61,932 nt of DNA from Ruminococcaceae bacterium OttesenSCG-928-A16 (GCA_030267215.1 JAJDJP010000007.1:1-61932); one strand, 5' to 3'. Shown: positions 19,219 through 28,340, numbered from the stretch's first letter. Numbers and translations are program-made. Notes: generated by a model from the letters alone, not told the origin.

Positions 19219-20738
19219 GCCTGCACCTCCGCCTGTTGCTGGCCAAATTGGGTTGCCAGGCGCATTACTTCTACCTGGCTAAAGTTTTCTTTGTCGTTTA
19301 AAAAGCCGGTAACACGGCCTTCGCACATTACCATAATGCGGTCGCTCATGCCTAGCAGTTCGGGCATCTCGCTCGAGATCATGATAACGCTTTTGCCCCG
19401 GGCTACCAAATCTAGCATAATGGTGTAAATTTCGTACTTGGCGCCCACGTCGATGCCACGGGTGGGTTCGTCCAAAATTAAAATATCGGGGTTGGTTAGC
19501 AGCCAGCGGGCAATAAGCACCTTTTGCTGGTTACCGCCCGAAAGGTTTTCCATATGTACTTCCAGGTTGGGCGTTTTTACGTTTAGCTGCTTACAAGATT
19601 CTTGCGCTACTTTATACCGTTTGTGGTTGTTTACCACCCCGGCAGTGGTGTATTCTTTTTGGTTGGCAATAACGGTGTTTTCTAGCACCGAAAGAATGCC
19701 AAACACGCCGGTGGCACGGCGTTCTTCGGTAAGCAGGGCCAGGTGGTTACGTTTGGCCTTGCGCACATTATCCATTTTTACCTGGGTGCCATTTTTATAT
19801 ACAACGCCGCTGGCAACACTGCGCAGCCCAAACAGGGCTTCTACTAGCTCGGTGCGCTGGGCGCCCACCAGGCCGCCAATGCCCAAAATTTCGCCACGGC
19901 GCAATTCAAAGTTTACATTTTTAAACGAGCGTGGCGATGCTGCCGTGTAATTTTCTACCTTCAGCACCACTTCGTTGCTGGGCTGGGTTGTTTTTTCGGG
20001 GAAACGGTTGGTTAAATCTCGCCCTACCATGCGGTTAATAATCAAATCTGTGGTAAGTTCGGCAGCGGGCCAGGTGCCCACATTTTTGCCGTCGCGCATA
20101 ATGCTCACTTCATCCGATATCTTGAGGATTTCTTCCATTTTATGCGAGATATAAATAATGGAGCGGCCCTCGCTGCGCAGGCGGTTGATAATGGCGAACA
20201 GGTGTTCTACCTCGGTTTCGGTAAGCGACGAAGTGGGTTCGTCCATAATAATTACTTTAGAATTATAGCTAACGGCCTTGGCAATTTCTACCAGTTGCAG
20301 GGTAGAGGCCGACAGCGTACCCGCTAAAACACTCGGGTCAATGTCTAAATCTACCTGTTTAAATAGCTCTTTGGTTTTGTTATACATGGCCTTGTGGTTA
20401 ACAGCAAACAACGTTTTGGGGAAGCGCCCCAGCCAGATGTTCTCCATAACCGGCCTAAAACGAATGGGGTGAAGCTCTTGGTGAATCATCGAAACACCCA
20501 TTTCCAGCGCTTGTTTAGAGGATGTTACTTTAACGGGTTTGCCATCGAAAACAATTTCGCCCCCATCCTCTTGATAAATGCCAAACAGGCACTTCATAAG
20601 CGTAGATTTACCAGCCCCGTTTTCGCCCATTAGGGCATGCACTGTGCCCGGGCGCACATTTAGGCTTACTTTATCTAACGCTACAACGCCGGGGAAAAGT
20701 TTGGTAATTTCTTTCATTTCCAACACATATTCGCCCAT
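19215..20738 (-). CDS. mglA: Galactose/methyl-galactoside ABC transporter ATPase MglA (two ABC domains)
   Basis: A 507-residue protein from ATG 20738, preceded by AAAAGGAGG. Two tandem ABC domains: the first has Walker A GENGAGKSTLM, the signature LSASTLQLVEIAKA and VIIMDEPTSSLTE; the second has a degenerate P-loop (GIGGLVGAQRTELVEALFG, lacking the GKS core), signature LSGGNQQKVLIARW and LILDEPTRGIDVG. That asymmetry is normal for the RbsA/MglA family. It powers uptake of galactose/glucose with MglC. Confidence 0.95.
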   Translation of the reverse strand: MGEYVLEMKEITKLFPGVVALDKVSLNVRPGTVHALMGENGAGKSTLMKCLFGIYQEDGGEIVFDGKPVKVTSSKQALEMGVSMIHQELHPIRFRPVMENIWLGRFPKTLFAVNHKAMYNKTKELFKQVDLDIDPSVLAGTLSASTLQLVEIAKAVSYNSKVIIMDEPTSSLTETEVEHLFAIINRLRSEGRSIIYISHKMEEILKISDEVSIMRDGKNVGTWPAAELTTDLIINRMVGRDLTNRFPEKTTQPSNEVVLKVENYTAASPRSFKNVNFELRRGEILGIGGLVGAQRTELVEALFGLRSVASGVVYKNGTQVKMDNVRKAKRNHLALLTEERRATGVFGILSVLENTVIANQKEYTTAGVVNNHKRYKVAQESCKQLNVKTPNLEVHMENLSGGNQQKVLIARWLLTNPDILILDEPTRGIDVGAKYEIYTIMLDLVARGKSVIMISSEMPELLGMSDRIMVMCEGRVTGFLNDKENFSQVEVMRLATQFGQQQAEVQA

Positions 20739-20893
20739 GCAATCGGTTCCTCCTTTTACTATGTAAACTTTAAAACCAAACGGTTTTAAAGGCGCGAACA
20801 TCTTCGCGCACTCACCGAAGGGGTGAATGTTTTTGCCGTTTTGCAGTTGCTAAAACTATACGGGCTGCATTATATACTAGCCATAATGCAAGT

Positions 20894-20938
20894 AACAGGG
20901 AACACGGAAGCGATTGGCTTGCGCGTTCCCTGTTGTTT
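20894..20938 (-). terminator. Hairpin between mglB and mglA
   Basis: AACAGGGAAC (20894-20903) inverted as GTTCCCTGTT (20925-20934). On the minus strand it lies between mglB and mglA. A partial terminator here would explain higher expression of the binding protein than of the membrane components, a common arrangement. Confidence 0.6.
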
Positions 20939-20986
20939 GTTTTACAAAGCTACTTTAGCTTTTTAACAAGGGTATTTGGGCACCTA

Positions 20987-22084
20987 TTACATAAAGTCTT
21001 GGTAATTGTCGGCCGTTACCATTACGTAAGGAATCCAAACATATTTGCCATCGGTTACAGCGTAACCAATATTGGCTTCGTTAATTTCTAGGCCATTGGC
21101 AGCAGCGGCAGCAATTTTAACAGTGGCTGCGCCTTGGTTAACAGCGTCGTTTAGCACGGTGCCAAGCAGGCTGCCATCTTTCATGGCGGCAAGGGCCGGG
21201 GCGGTGGCGTCTACGCCAACTACCGGAATATATTTGTCAGGATCACCGGTGTTGTAGCCTTCCGCTTTCAGTGCTTCGATAGCGCCAAGAGCCATATCGT
21301 CGTTGTTGGCCAAAACAGCTTCAATTTTGTCGATACCGTTTTTAGAGATGAAGGTTTTCATCAGGTCGGTTGCTTTAACTTTGTCCCATTGGGCGGTATC
21401 GGTGCCAAGGTCTTCTACTTTAAAACCACCATCTTGAATGGCTTTAATTGAATATTCAGTACGCAGGGTGGCATCCTGGTGGCCAGGCTCGCCTTGCAGC
21501 ATTACGTATTGAATGGTGCCGTCGCCATTGGTATCGGCTTCGGGGTTGGCTTTAAAATAATCTACAATAATTTGGCCGCTCATGGTGCCAGATTCTTCGG
21601 CTTTAGCGCCAACGTACCAAACTTTGTCGTAGCTAGCCATAACATCGGCTTCGGGCTCACGGTTTAAAAATACAATGGGCAGTTCCTCAGCTTTGGCTTT
21701 TTCTACCAAGGGGGCAGCCGCGGTGCGGTCTACCGGGTTTACGGCCAGGGCGTCTACACCTTTGGTAATGTAGGTGTCAACCTGCTCGTTTTGGGTGGGT
21801 TGTTTGTTTTGGCTATCCACAATTTCAATGGTTGTGCCAATTTCTTTGGCAGTGGCTTCCATTTGGTTGCGTACGCCGGTCATAAAGGTATCGTCAAATT
21901 TGTAAATGCATGCGCCAACGTTTGCTTTTAGTTCGGTACCACCGGTGCTGGCAGCAGGTGTGCTAGCGGCCGGGGTGCTGGCAACAGGTGTGCTGGCAGC
22001 GGGGGTGCTGGCGGCAGGGGTTGTGCAGGCAGCCAAGGAAAGAGCCAGCAACGAAGAAAGTGCAATTGCAAGTGCTTTTTTCAT
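20987..22084 (-). CDS. mglB: Galactose/glucose-binding lipoprotein MglB
   Basis: A 365-residue lipoprotein (lipobox LAAC) with a linker of repeated TPAAS/TPVAS pentapeptides (about residues 22-46, encoded by 15-bp tandem repeats) and a type 1 periplasmic-binding domain. The calcium loop DTNGDGTIQYVMLQGEPGH, NPVDRTAAAPLVE, NNDDMALGAIEALK and VVGVDATAPALAAMKDG place it with MglB. It delivers sugar to MglAC. The start follows TCAGGAGGTAAAAAA. It is the first gene of the mglBAC run, with a hairpin before mglA. Confidence 0.93.
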   Translation of the reverse strand: MKKALAIALSSLLALSLAACTTPAASTPAASTPVASTPAASTPAASTGGTELKANVGACIYKFDDTFMTGVRNQMEATAKEIGTTIEIVDSQNKQPTQNEQVDTYITKGVDALAVNPVDRTAAAPLVEKAKAEELPIVFLNREPEADVMASYDKVWYVGAKAEESGTMSGQIIVDYFKANPEADTNGDGTIQYVMLQGEPGHQDATLRTEYSIKAIQDGGFKVEDLGTDTAQWDKVKATDLMKTFISKNGIDKIEAVLANNDDMALGAIEALKAEGYNTGDPDKYIPVVGVDATAPALAAMKDGSLLGTVLNDAVNQGAATVKIAAAAANGLEINEANIGYAVTDGKYVWIPYVMVTADNYQDFM

Positions 22085-22112
22085 TTTTTTACCTCCTGAT
22101 AATTAAGACCTT

Positions 22113-22171
22113 GCACAGACGGTTTCTGTGCTATGCCTAAATTATAGAGTTAAAAACATAGATACTCTATA
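22113..22171 (-). promoter_or_regulatory. mglB promoter with inverted repeat over the -10 and a 5' UTR hairpin
   Basis: On the minus strand TATAAT (22146-22141) sits inside the inverted repeat TATAGAGT (22143-22150) / ACTCTATA (22164-22171). No good -35 is visible, which suits activation by a regulator such as the AraC-type protein at 16056-17687. GCACAGA / TCTGTGC (22113-22131) can form a small hairpin in the leader. Confidence 0.5.
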
Positions 22172-22304
22172 GAATTTTCCCCTTGTTTTCTTGAATTTTT
22201 TTCGCTAACCATACATATTTGATAATAAGACAGGGTTAATTTTGGTGGAACTGCACAAATTCATTGCTTTTTTTTAAACAGCCAACCAAAAGTATTTTTA
22301 CATT

Positions 22305-22994
22305 TTATTGCCCTGTGCCTTGCGCATGGCCTTTTGGTTTGCCCACCCTGCCCAGTAGCTTGTCTATGCCCCAAAACAGGTAGCCCAAGGCCAAAAAGGC
22401 GGCCCCAATTACCACCACGTTTAACAGGCTACGCCCCCAGCCAAGGGCATCGGCATCGATGAAAAAATAGGGATAGCGGCTGCCCCCGTGGTAGGTAACG
22501 CCCAGCACCGCCGCAATTATGGCATAAATGTAGTACAGCAGCGGAATAACCAACCAGGTGAAGGGGTCTCCTGCACGGTAGCGGCCTTTTTTATCAAAGA
22601 GTAGCCAATCGGCCAAAACCAGCAGCGGCACCACCAAATGCACCAGGTTGTTAGCAAGGGCACCCTCGCCCGCCATGGTAAAAGCGCCCGGGGCCAGCAC
22701 AAATTGGTAGATAAGCAGGGTTACCGTAATGGCCATTGTTACAGCGCCCTTGGCCACCGGGGCAAACGTATTGGTACCTTTAACCCCTTTTTGGGCCAGC
22801 TTTATTGCCCCAAACACCGCTGCACAAATATAAAACAAAAAAACCAACATATTACTTTGGATGGTGTAATACTTAAACATACCCGGCGCAAACGCACCTT
22901 GCGGCAGCCCAGAGTTTAAGTACAGCCCCCACCCTGCTACCAGCACCAGCACAATTTTATAAATAAGTGAAGCAAGCCTGTTTTTTATACACAT
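22305..22994 (-). CDS. Pr6Pr family membrane protein
   Basis: A 229-residue protein with six hydrophobic segments and the family-type motifs FKYYTIQSNMLVFLFY, LANNLVHLVVPLLVLADWLLFD and YYIYAIIAAVLG...YPYFFIDADALGWG. The family is widespread in bacteria without a defined function. ATG is preceded by AGGAGAACGAT. It stands alone between the mgl operon and the plus-strand V4R gene. Confidence 0.8.
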   Translation of the reverse strand: MCIKNRLASLIYKIVLVLVAGWGLYLNSGLPQGAFAPGMFKYYTIQSNMLVFLFYICAAVFGAIKLAQKGVKGTNTFAPVAKGAVTMAITVTLLIYQFVLAPGAFTMAGEGALANNLVHLVVPLLVLADWLLFDKKGRYRAGDPFTWLVIPLLYYIYAIIAAVLGVTYHGGSRYPYFFIDADALGWGRSLLNVVVIGAAFLALGYLFWGIDKLLGRVGKPKGHAQGTGQ

Positions 22995-23146
22995 ATCGTT
23001 CTCCTGGCACCCATTTTAATTAAGCCGTTGGTTGGGCAAATTTAAATGCTAACTATATTATACGCTATTTTATATGCAAAGGTGCCACCTGCACCCTACC
23101 ATTATAACCTAAAAGTTTACATTGTTTGCCAATTGTGCAATAACAT

Positions 23147-23175
23147 TTGCCTTTCTTGGCAAAATAGTCTATAAT
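23147..23175 (+). promoter_or_regulatory. Vegetative-type promoter of the V4R-GGDEF pair
   Basis: TTGCCT (23147-23152), 17-bp spacer, perfect TATAAT (23170-23175). The 5' leader is about 90 nt to the V4R start. Confidence 0.7.
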
Positions 23176-23273
23176 TTTTGCACTAAAAACACGAGTGTAA
23201 ATTATTTTTATTTTAATTAACTTTTTTTACCACCCTTTGTTATTACTGTTACCATTAAAAAGGATGAATTGAG

Positions 23274-23783
23274 ATGCGTAAATATATTTTTGATTGGAGC
23301 CTTGTGGGCGATATTGGCGCCGGCCGCCCCAACCTTGGCGCCGAGGTAGGGGTAGACATTTACCGCCTAATGCAATTTACCCTGCGCGATGTTATAGAAA
23401 GCCGCTACGGTGCCGAAGAAGCCGATAGCATATTTTACCAAGCCGGCAAAATGGCAGGGGCCGAGTTTTATAAACATGCCATACACCCGGTAAGCACTGT
23501 AGAAGAATTTGTGCGCAAAACCCAGCAGGTGTTAAAAAACAAAAGAATTGGCGTGCTGCGCATAGAAGAAGCCGATTTAGAGGAGGGCCGGGTGGTTTTA
23601 ACCATTGACGAAGACCTGGATTGCAGCGGCCTGCCCGAGCTGGACTACGAAACCTGCATTTACGACGAAGGTTTTGTGGCCGCTTTGTTTGAGGGGTTTA
23701 CCCAGCAGCCCTGGGCTGCCGAAGAAATTGATTGCTGGTGTACCGGCGCACGCACCTGCCGGTTTTTAGTAACCCAGGGGTAA
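23274..23783 (+). CDS. V4R (4-vinyl reductase) domain protein
   Basis: A 169-residue cytoplasmic protein. The V4R domain is recognised from GVDIYRLMQFTLRDVI, FYQAGKMAGAEFYK, VLRIEEADLEEGRVVLTIDEDLDCSG and the terminal cysteine cluster EIDCWCTGARTCRFLV. V4R domains bind small molecules or metals and often feed signalling proteins. Four to five conserved cysteines suggest a metal or redox ligand. A GGDEF protein follows on the same strand 96 bp downstream, so I infer that this protein is an input module for that cyclase. Confidence 0.82.
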   Translation: MRKYIFDWSLVGDIGAGRPNLGAEVGVDIYRLMQFTLRDVIESRYGAEEADSIFYQAGKMAGAEFYKHAIHPVSTVEEFVRKTQQVLKNKRIGVLRIEEADLEEGRVVLTIDEDLDCSGLPELDYETCIYDEGFVAALFEGFTQQPWAAEEIDCWCTGARTCRFLVTQG

Positions 23784-23879
23784 TATTTTAGTTGGTGCTT
23801 AAAACTGCATATAAAAATCTGCTAACCAATATTGGGGTAAATGGGTAGCCTACCAAGCAAGTGGTAAGGAGATTTTGTG

Positions 23880-24806
23880 ATGGAAAAAAATAAAGAAACA
23901 ATGGCGAAAGCGCCACCACTGGCCCCAGATACCCAACAACTGCTGGAGTGGGTGTACGGCATGCTTACATTGCCCACGGCACCCACCACCCAAAACCTGC
24001 CCCCCGCTTTGCTACAGCAAGAACCCTTTGCTGCCCTACAGGCAAATTTGAAAGATTTGCGTGAAATTAGCGCCTCTTTAGGGCGGGGGGAGCTGCAAAA
24101 CCTGGTAACCAGCAAGGGCATTGTGCTGGCGGGGCTAAAGGGGTTGCAATCTAACCTGCGGCATTTAACCTGGCAAACAAAAATGGTGGCAAAAGGAGAT
24201 TTTAGCCAGCAGGTGGACTTTTTGGGGGAGTTTTCGGACGCCTTTAATGAAATGACCCATAAGCTGCAACGTTACCAGCAACAAATGCAGCACCTTGCCT
24301 CTTACGATGCCCTTACCCAAATACCCAACCGGCTTTCTTTAGAGCAATTTGGTGCAGACGCCTTTAAAAAAGCACAGAGTAGCGAAGCCCCGCTTAGCGC
24401 CTTGATGATGGATATTGACCATTTTAAATTGGTGAACGACACCTATGGCCACGCCATAGGCGACACTGTGCTGGTAACCCTTGCCGAGCTGCTGAGGGAG
24501 CAGCTGCGAATATCGGACTTTGTGGCACGCTATGGCGGCGAAGAATTTGTGGCTATTTTGCCCAACACCCCGCTGGCAGCAGCCCTGCAAACGGCCCAGC
24601 GCATTTGTGCGGCGGTGCGCAAGCTAAAAGTAAAAACCGATAACGGCACCACCTTTGGCATAACCATAAGCATTGGCGTGGGGCAAATAATACCGCAAGA
24701 CAAAGCCTATACCGACATTATAGAACGAAGCGACCAAGCACTGTATTTGGCCAAAATGTCGGGCCGCAACAGGGTGTGCCAAATAGCCGATGGCAATAAT
24801 TTATAG
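23880..24806 (+). CDS. HAMP-like plus GGDEF diguanylate cyclase
   Basis: A 308-residue protein without TM helices. ATG 23880 is chosen (AAGGAG 8 bp upstream); a GTG just before it is also in frame. Residues about 60-125 look like a HAMP or linker coil (LVTSKGIVLAGLKGLQSNLRHL...GDFSQQVDF), followed by a GGDEF domain (about 140-305) with DALTQIPNRLSLEQF, MMDIDHFKLVNDTYGHAIGD and the active site RYGGEEFVAIL. It should make c-di-GMP from two GTP. The acidic pair of the A-site is intact. The neighbouring V4R protein is the likely sensory partner. Confidence 0.9.
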   Translation: MEKNKETMAKAPPLAPDTQQLLEWVYGMLTLPTAPTTQNLPPALLQQEPFAALQANLKDLREISASLGRGELQNLVTSKGIVLAGLKGLQSNLRHLTWQTKMVAKGDFSQQVDFLGEFSDAFNEMTHKLQRYQQQMQHLASYDALTQIPNRLSLEQFGADAFKKAQSSEAPLSALMMDIDHFKLVNDTYGHAIGDTVLVTLAELLREQLRISDFVARYGGEEFVAILPNTPLAAALQTAQRICAAVRKLKVKTDNGTTFGITISIGVGQIIPQDKAYTDIIERSDQALYLAKMSGRNRVCQIADGNNL

Positions 24807-24879
24807 CCGTTAACCCCTGTTTTGCTACCGTAACGGTTATAGGCCGGCAGCCCGCCAATATAAAAATTTGCAAACATTA

Positions 24880-24926
24880 AAAAAGCGCCAATACCTCCAC
24901 TGCGGCAGGGTATGGGCGCTATTTTA
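24880..24926 (-). terminator. Terminator of the amino acid ABC operon (also faces the GGDEF gene)
   Basis: Stem AGCGCC.ATACC / GGTAT.GGCGCT with T-runs on both sides (TTTTTTA on the minus strand, ATTTTA on the plus strand), between convergent genes. Confidence 0.75.
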
Positions 24927-24929
24927 TGT

Positions 24930-25691
24930 TTATTGGTAGCTGCTTAAAAATTCTTTTAAACGGGGGCTTTGTGGGTTTTCAAAAAGCTGTTCGGGGGGGC
25001 CTTGTTCCACAATCTTGCCTTCGTCCATATAAATTAGGCGGGTGGCGGCACTGCGGGCAAAACGCATATCGTGCGTAACAATAAGCATGGTAATTTTTTG
25101 TTGCACCAGCTTTAAAATTACACCGGTTACCTCGTTGGTAATTTCAGGGTCCAGCGCGCTGGTGGGTTCATCAAACAGCATTATTTGTGGGTCCATTGCA
25201 AGGGCCCTTGCAATAGCAATGCGCTGCTGCTGCCCGCCCGAGAGTTGATCGGGGTAGTTATTGGCTTTGCTGGAAAGCCCCACCACTTCCAGCAATTCGT
25301 GCGCTTTTTGCAAGCTTTGCTGGCGGCTTTGCCCCAAAATTTTAATCGGAGCAAAGGTGATGTTTTCGAGACAGGTAAGGTGGGCAAACAAATTAAAATG
25401 CTGAAACACCATGCCTGTTTTGGTGGTGATACGGCGTATTTCTTTATCGGGCGGGTACTGCACAACACCCCCGGGGGTGGTTGTTACCAGCACATCGCCA
25501 TCTATCACAATTTCGCCCGCGGTTACCCGCTCTAGGTTATTTACGCAGCGCAGCAAGGTGCTTTTGCCACTGCCAGAAGACCCGATAATGGCAACCGCCT
25601 CGCCCTCTTTTACCTGCAACGAAACATTGTTTAAAGCGGCAACACCCCCACCAAATGTTTTGTAAACATTGTTTATAGCTAAAATGGGCAT
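24930..25691 (-). CDS. Polar amino acid ABC transporter ATP-binding protein (GlnQ/HisP type)
   Basis: A 253-residue single ABC domain with Walker A GSSGSGKSTLLRC, Q-loop region MVFQHFNLF, signature LSGGQQQRIAIARALA and Walker B MLFDEPTSALDPE, then the switch His in IVTHDM. The closest family is GlnQ/HisP/ArtP. It is the last gene of the run binding protein - permease - ATPase, the standard polar amino acid importer layout. Substrate is not determinable from sequence. Confidence 0.94.
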   Translation of the reverse strand: MPILAINNVYKTFGGGVAALNNVSLQVKEGEAVAIIGSSGSGKSTLLRCVNNLERVTAGEIVIDGDVLVTTTPGGVVQYPPDKEIRRITTKTGMVFQHFNLFAHLTCLENITFAPIKILGQSRQQSLQKAHELLEVVGLSSKANNYPDQLSGGQQQRIAIARALAMDPQIMLFDEPTSALDPEITNEVTGVILKLVQQKITMLIVTHDMRFARSAATRLIYMDEGKIVEQGPPEQLFENPQSPRLKEFLSSYQ

Positions 25692-25757
25692 GGTTTATCC
25701 CTCTTTCTTTATGCTAGTAGTGTGCACGCAAAAGCCTAGTTGCCTTATGTGGCAAGG

Positions 25758-26423
25758 CTATACCGCATCGGTGCGCTCGTGCCGAGAGTAGCGTTTTTCG
25801 AGCCATTGCGAAAGCAGGGTAAAAACAAAGGTAAGCAGCAGGTAAATAATGGCGGCAATAAGGTAAGCCATGGGGTTTACATCGCGGTTATTGGCATCGC
25901 GGGCGGCCTTCATAAGCTCTGGCACGCCTATTACATACACCAGCGCGGTATCTTTAATTAGGGTAATAACCTCGTTGCTAACAGGGGGAATAATTTGCCG
26001 AATAGCCTGCGGAATAACCACCATGCGCATGGTTTGCCAATACGAAAACCCAAGGCTTTTGGCAGCCTCGCGCTGGCCACGCCCCACCGATTGTATACCC
26101 GCGCGGTAAATTTCGGCAAAATAGGCGGCGTAGTTTAGCACAAAGGTAAAAACAGCGGCGGGCAATCTATCTATTTTTATGGGGGTGAAAATGGGAATGT
26201 AATAGTAAAAAAAGAAGATTTGCAGCATAAGCGGTGTGCCCCTAAACACCCACACATAGGCTTTAGAAAGCAGCTTAATGGGCGCAATGCGAGACATGGT
26301 ACCAAACGCAATGGGTAGCCCCAGCGGCAGCGAAAACAGCAGGGTAAAAACAAATATTTTTAAGGTTTGCACCGTGCCCTGCAACAGGGCGGGTAAAATT
26401 GTTTGGATATATCCAAAATCCAT
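25758..26423 (-). CDS. Polar amino acid ABC transporter permease
   Basis: A 221-residue protein from ATG 26423 (MDFGYIQTILPALLQG), preceded by GGAGG. It has about five TM helices and the family EAA loop (YRAGIQSVGRGQREAAKSLGF). GTVQTLKIF and PVSNEVITLIKDTALV are typical of HisM/GlnP permeases. It presumably works as a homodimer, since only one permease gene is present. Confidence 0.93.
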   Translation of the reverse strand: MDFGYIQTILPALLQGTVQTLKIFVFTLLFSLPLGLPIAFGTMSRIAPIKLLSKAYVWVFRGTPLMLQIFFFYYYIPIFTPIKIDRLPAAVFTFVLNYAAYFAEIYRAGIQSVGRGQREAAKSLGFSYWQTMRMVVIPQAIRQIIPPVSNEVITLIKDTALVYVIGVPELMKAARDANNRDVNPMAYLIAAIIYLLLTFVFTLLSQWLEKRYSRHERTDAV

Positions 26424-26584
26424 GATGGGCCTCCGCTTTTGCCAAATTTGCACCTATGTTTATTAGCGCTGCTACCATTTACTTTACTAATATACCATAT
26501 TTACCTTGCAAAACGGCAAAAAGAGGAAACAAAAATGTTGCCCCTTTTTACCGCTTGCATTATTTGTTTTTTTACAGGGCAGGC

Positions 26585-27451
26585 TTACTTGCCCAACACA
26601 ATATCGGTGCCAAACCATTTTTCGCTAATGGTGGCGGCCTGCCCGCCGGCAATTAAATCTAAAATTGCCTGGTTTACAGCATCGGTCAGCTCGGTATCGG
26701 TTTTGCGAAAGCCAATGGCATACAAATCGTCGCCAAAATCGAAGCTGGCGGTGCCAAATTTATTTTCCATTTTTGCATTTTTATAGTTGCCAAATACTTC
26801 GTCGATAACCATGCAATCCAGCCGGCCGGTATTCATATCCATAATCACTTCATCGTAGGTGGGGTATTCGGTAATTTTATCTTGAATGGCCGCAAACACG
26901 TCATCGCTTTGCACGGCCTCTAGCGCAGCCGAACCCGCCTGAATGCCAATGTTGTAATTTGCCAAATCTTCTTTGCTGGCAATGGTTATACCGGTATTGG
27001 TCATAACAATAATCTTGTTATTCAGGTATGGGTTCGAAAGGCTCATCATCTCCTGCCGTTCGGGCGTGGCCGACATACCATTCCAAATGCAATCGATGTT
27101 CCCGGTGGAGAGCTCCATCTCTTTTGCGTTCCAATCGATGGGTTGAAACACGGCTTTTACGCCCAGCTTTTCGCACACGGCGTTGGCAAGGTCAATATCA
27201 AAACCAACCAGGCTGCCGTCGGTTTCTCGAAAGCCCATGGGGGCAAACGTATCGTCTAGCCCAACCACCAATTCTCCCTTGTCTAAAACATCTTGCAGGG
27301 TGGTTGCAAAGGCCCCCTGCGTGCTTGCTGCTGCGCTGGCAGCAGCGCTTGCCGCCGGCGCCGACGATGCTTGCGGGCTTGGTGTGTTGCAGCCAACCAG
27401 TGTTAGGGCAGCCAGTGCTGTACCCGTAATAAGTGCCAGTAATTTTTTCAT
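26585..27451 (-). CDS. Polar amino acid-binding lipoprotein
   Basis: A 288-residue lipoprotein (lipobox LVGC at about residue 21, then an Ala/Ser-rich linker) of the SBP_bac_3 family: LVVGLDDTFAPMGFRETDGSLVGFDIDLA, IPV-type core replaced by FQPIDWNAKEMEL, NIDCIWNGMSATPERQ and GLRKTDTEL-like GFRKTDTELTDAV. It captures the amino acid for the permease and ATPase downstream. The start follows AGGAGG. Confidence 0.94.
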   Translation of the reverse strand: MKKLLALITGTALAALTLVGCNTPSPQASSAPAASAAASAAASTQGAFATTLQDVLDKGELVVGLDDTFAPMGFRETDGSLVGFDIDLANAVCEKLGVKAVFQPIDWNAKEMELSTGNIDCIWNGMSATPERQEMMSLSNPYLNNKIIVMTNTGITIASKEDLANYNIGIQAGSAALEAVQSDDVFAAIQDKITEYPTYDEVIMDMNTGRLDCMVIDEVFGNYKNAKMENKFGTASFDFGDDLYAIGFRKTDTELTDAVNQAILDLIAGGQAATISEKWFGTDIVLGK

Positions 27452-27515
27452 TGTGTCCTCCTGCTTTGCATGCCAAGTTTATTCGTTATATTGTGTACCC
27501 TCTCTATACTTTAGT

Positions 27516-27543
27516 ATTATATCACGCTAAAGCAATAAAGCAA
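27516..27543 (-). promoter_or_regulatory. Promoter of the amino acid ABC operon
   Basis: On the minus strand TTGCTT (27543-27538), 16-bp spacer, perfect TATAAT (27521-27516), about 65 bp before the binding-protein start. Confidence 0.6.
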
Positions 27544-27610
27544 TACCTTTTTACAAAATTGGGGGCAAAAATTAAAAAGTTACTTGTTTGCGTTTTATTT
27601 TATGCATAAC

Positions 27611-27652
27611 AAAAGCCCTTAACGTTTCACACTCGCAAAGCGTTAAGGGCTA
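27611..27652 (-). terminator. Terminator downstream of the GatB/YqeY gene
   Basis: Perfect stem AGCCCTTAACG / CGTTAAGGGCT followed on the minus strand by TTTTG. Between it and the gene (27653-27809) lies a second GC-rich hairpin CCCGCCG / CGGCGGG at about 27664-27694. Confidence 0.7.
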
Positions 27653-27809
27653 AATGAATCCTCCCCGCCGCAAGCAGCGGGGTATCGGCGGGCAAAACCG
27701 TGGAAGTGCAGCAGAGGCGGGGTATTGGACCCACTTAGTGGGAATGAACAGCAACCCCAGCCACCTTATAATACAATAAGGCAAATATGCTGTGGTTGGC
27801 TGGCTGCTT

Positions 27810-28247
27810 TTATTGTATGCTAGATAAATACGCATCCACTGCGGCAGAAATATCCTTACCATCGGCTTTGCCTTTTAACAGGGGCATCACCGCTTTCATC
27901 ACTTCCCCCTTAGACACCGAGCCAAGGCCTGCGGCGGCAGCCTCTACCGTTTGGGCTATTTCGGCCGGTTGCATGGCTGCCGGCAAAAGTGCCGCAAGGT
28001 ATGCCATTTGGGTGCTGTATTCCTCGGTATCGCGGCCTGCTGTTTTGGCGTCGTGCAGGCTGTCCTCGGTTTGTTTTAACTCTTTGCGCACAATGGCCTG
28101 TGCTTCTTCCTCGGTAACGGGGCGTTTTAGGGCAATTTCTTCGTTTTTAAACTTAGCCGCCACTATTTGGGTAATGGCCTTTATCGGGGCATTTTTTTCG
28201 CGCATAGCGTTAATGCGGTCTTTGCCAATGGTTTCTATAATACTCAT
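27810..28247 (-). CDS. GatB/YqeY domain protein
   Basis: A 145-residue protein spanning one GatB/YqeY domain, the tRNA-binding tail module of the aspartyl/glutamyl-tRNA amidotransferase B subunit found free-standing in many Firmicutes. Recognised from MREKNAPIKAITQIVAAKFKNEE, QTEDSLHDAKTAGR, YLAALLPAAM and GSVSKGEVMKAVMPLLKGKADGK. The role of the stand-alone form is poorly defined. AAAGGAG precedes the ATG. Confidence 0.88.
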   Translation of the reverse strand: MSIIETIGKDRINAMREKNAPIKAITQIVAAKFKNEEIALKRPVTEEEAQAIVRKELKQTEDSLHDAKTAGRDTEEYSTQMAYLAALLPAAMQPAEIAQTVEAAAAGLGSVSKGEVMKAVMPLLKGKADGKDISAAVDAYLSSIQ

Positions 28248-28340
28248 GTTTTTCGCTCCTTTTTAATATGCCTATACATAAATTATACCACGCCTTGTGC
28301 GCCCGGTAAACTTTGAAATTAGCTAGTTTAGCCAGCGCAA

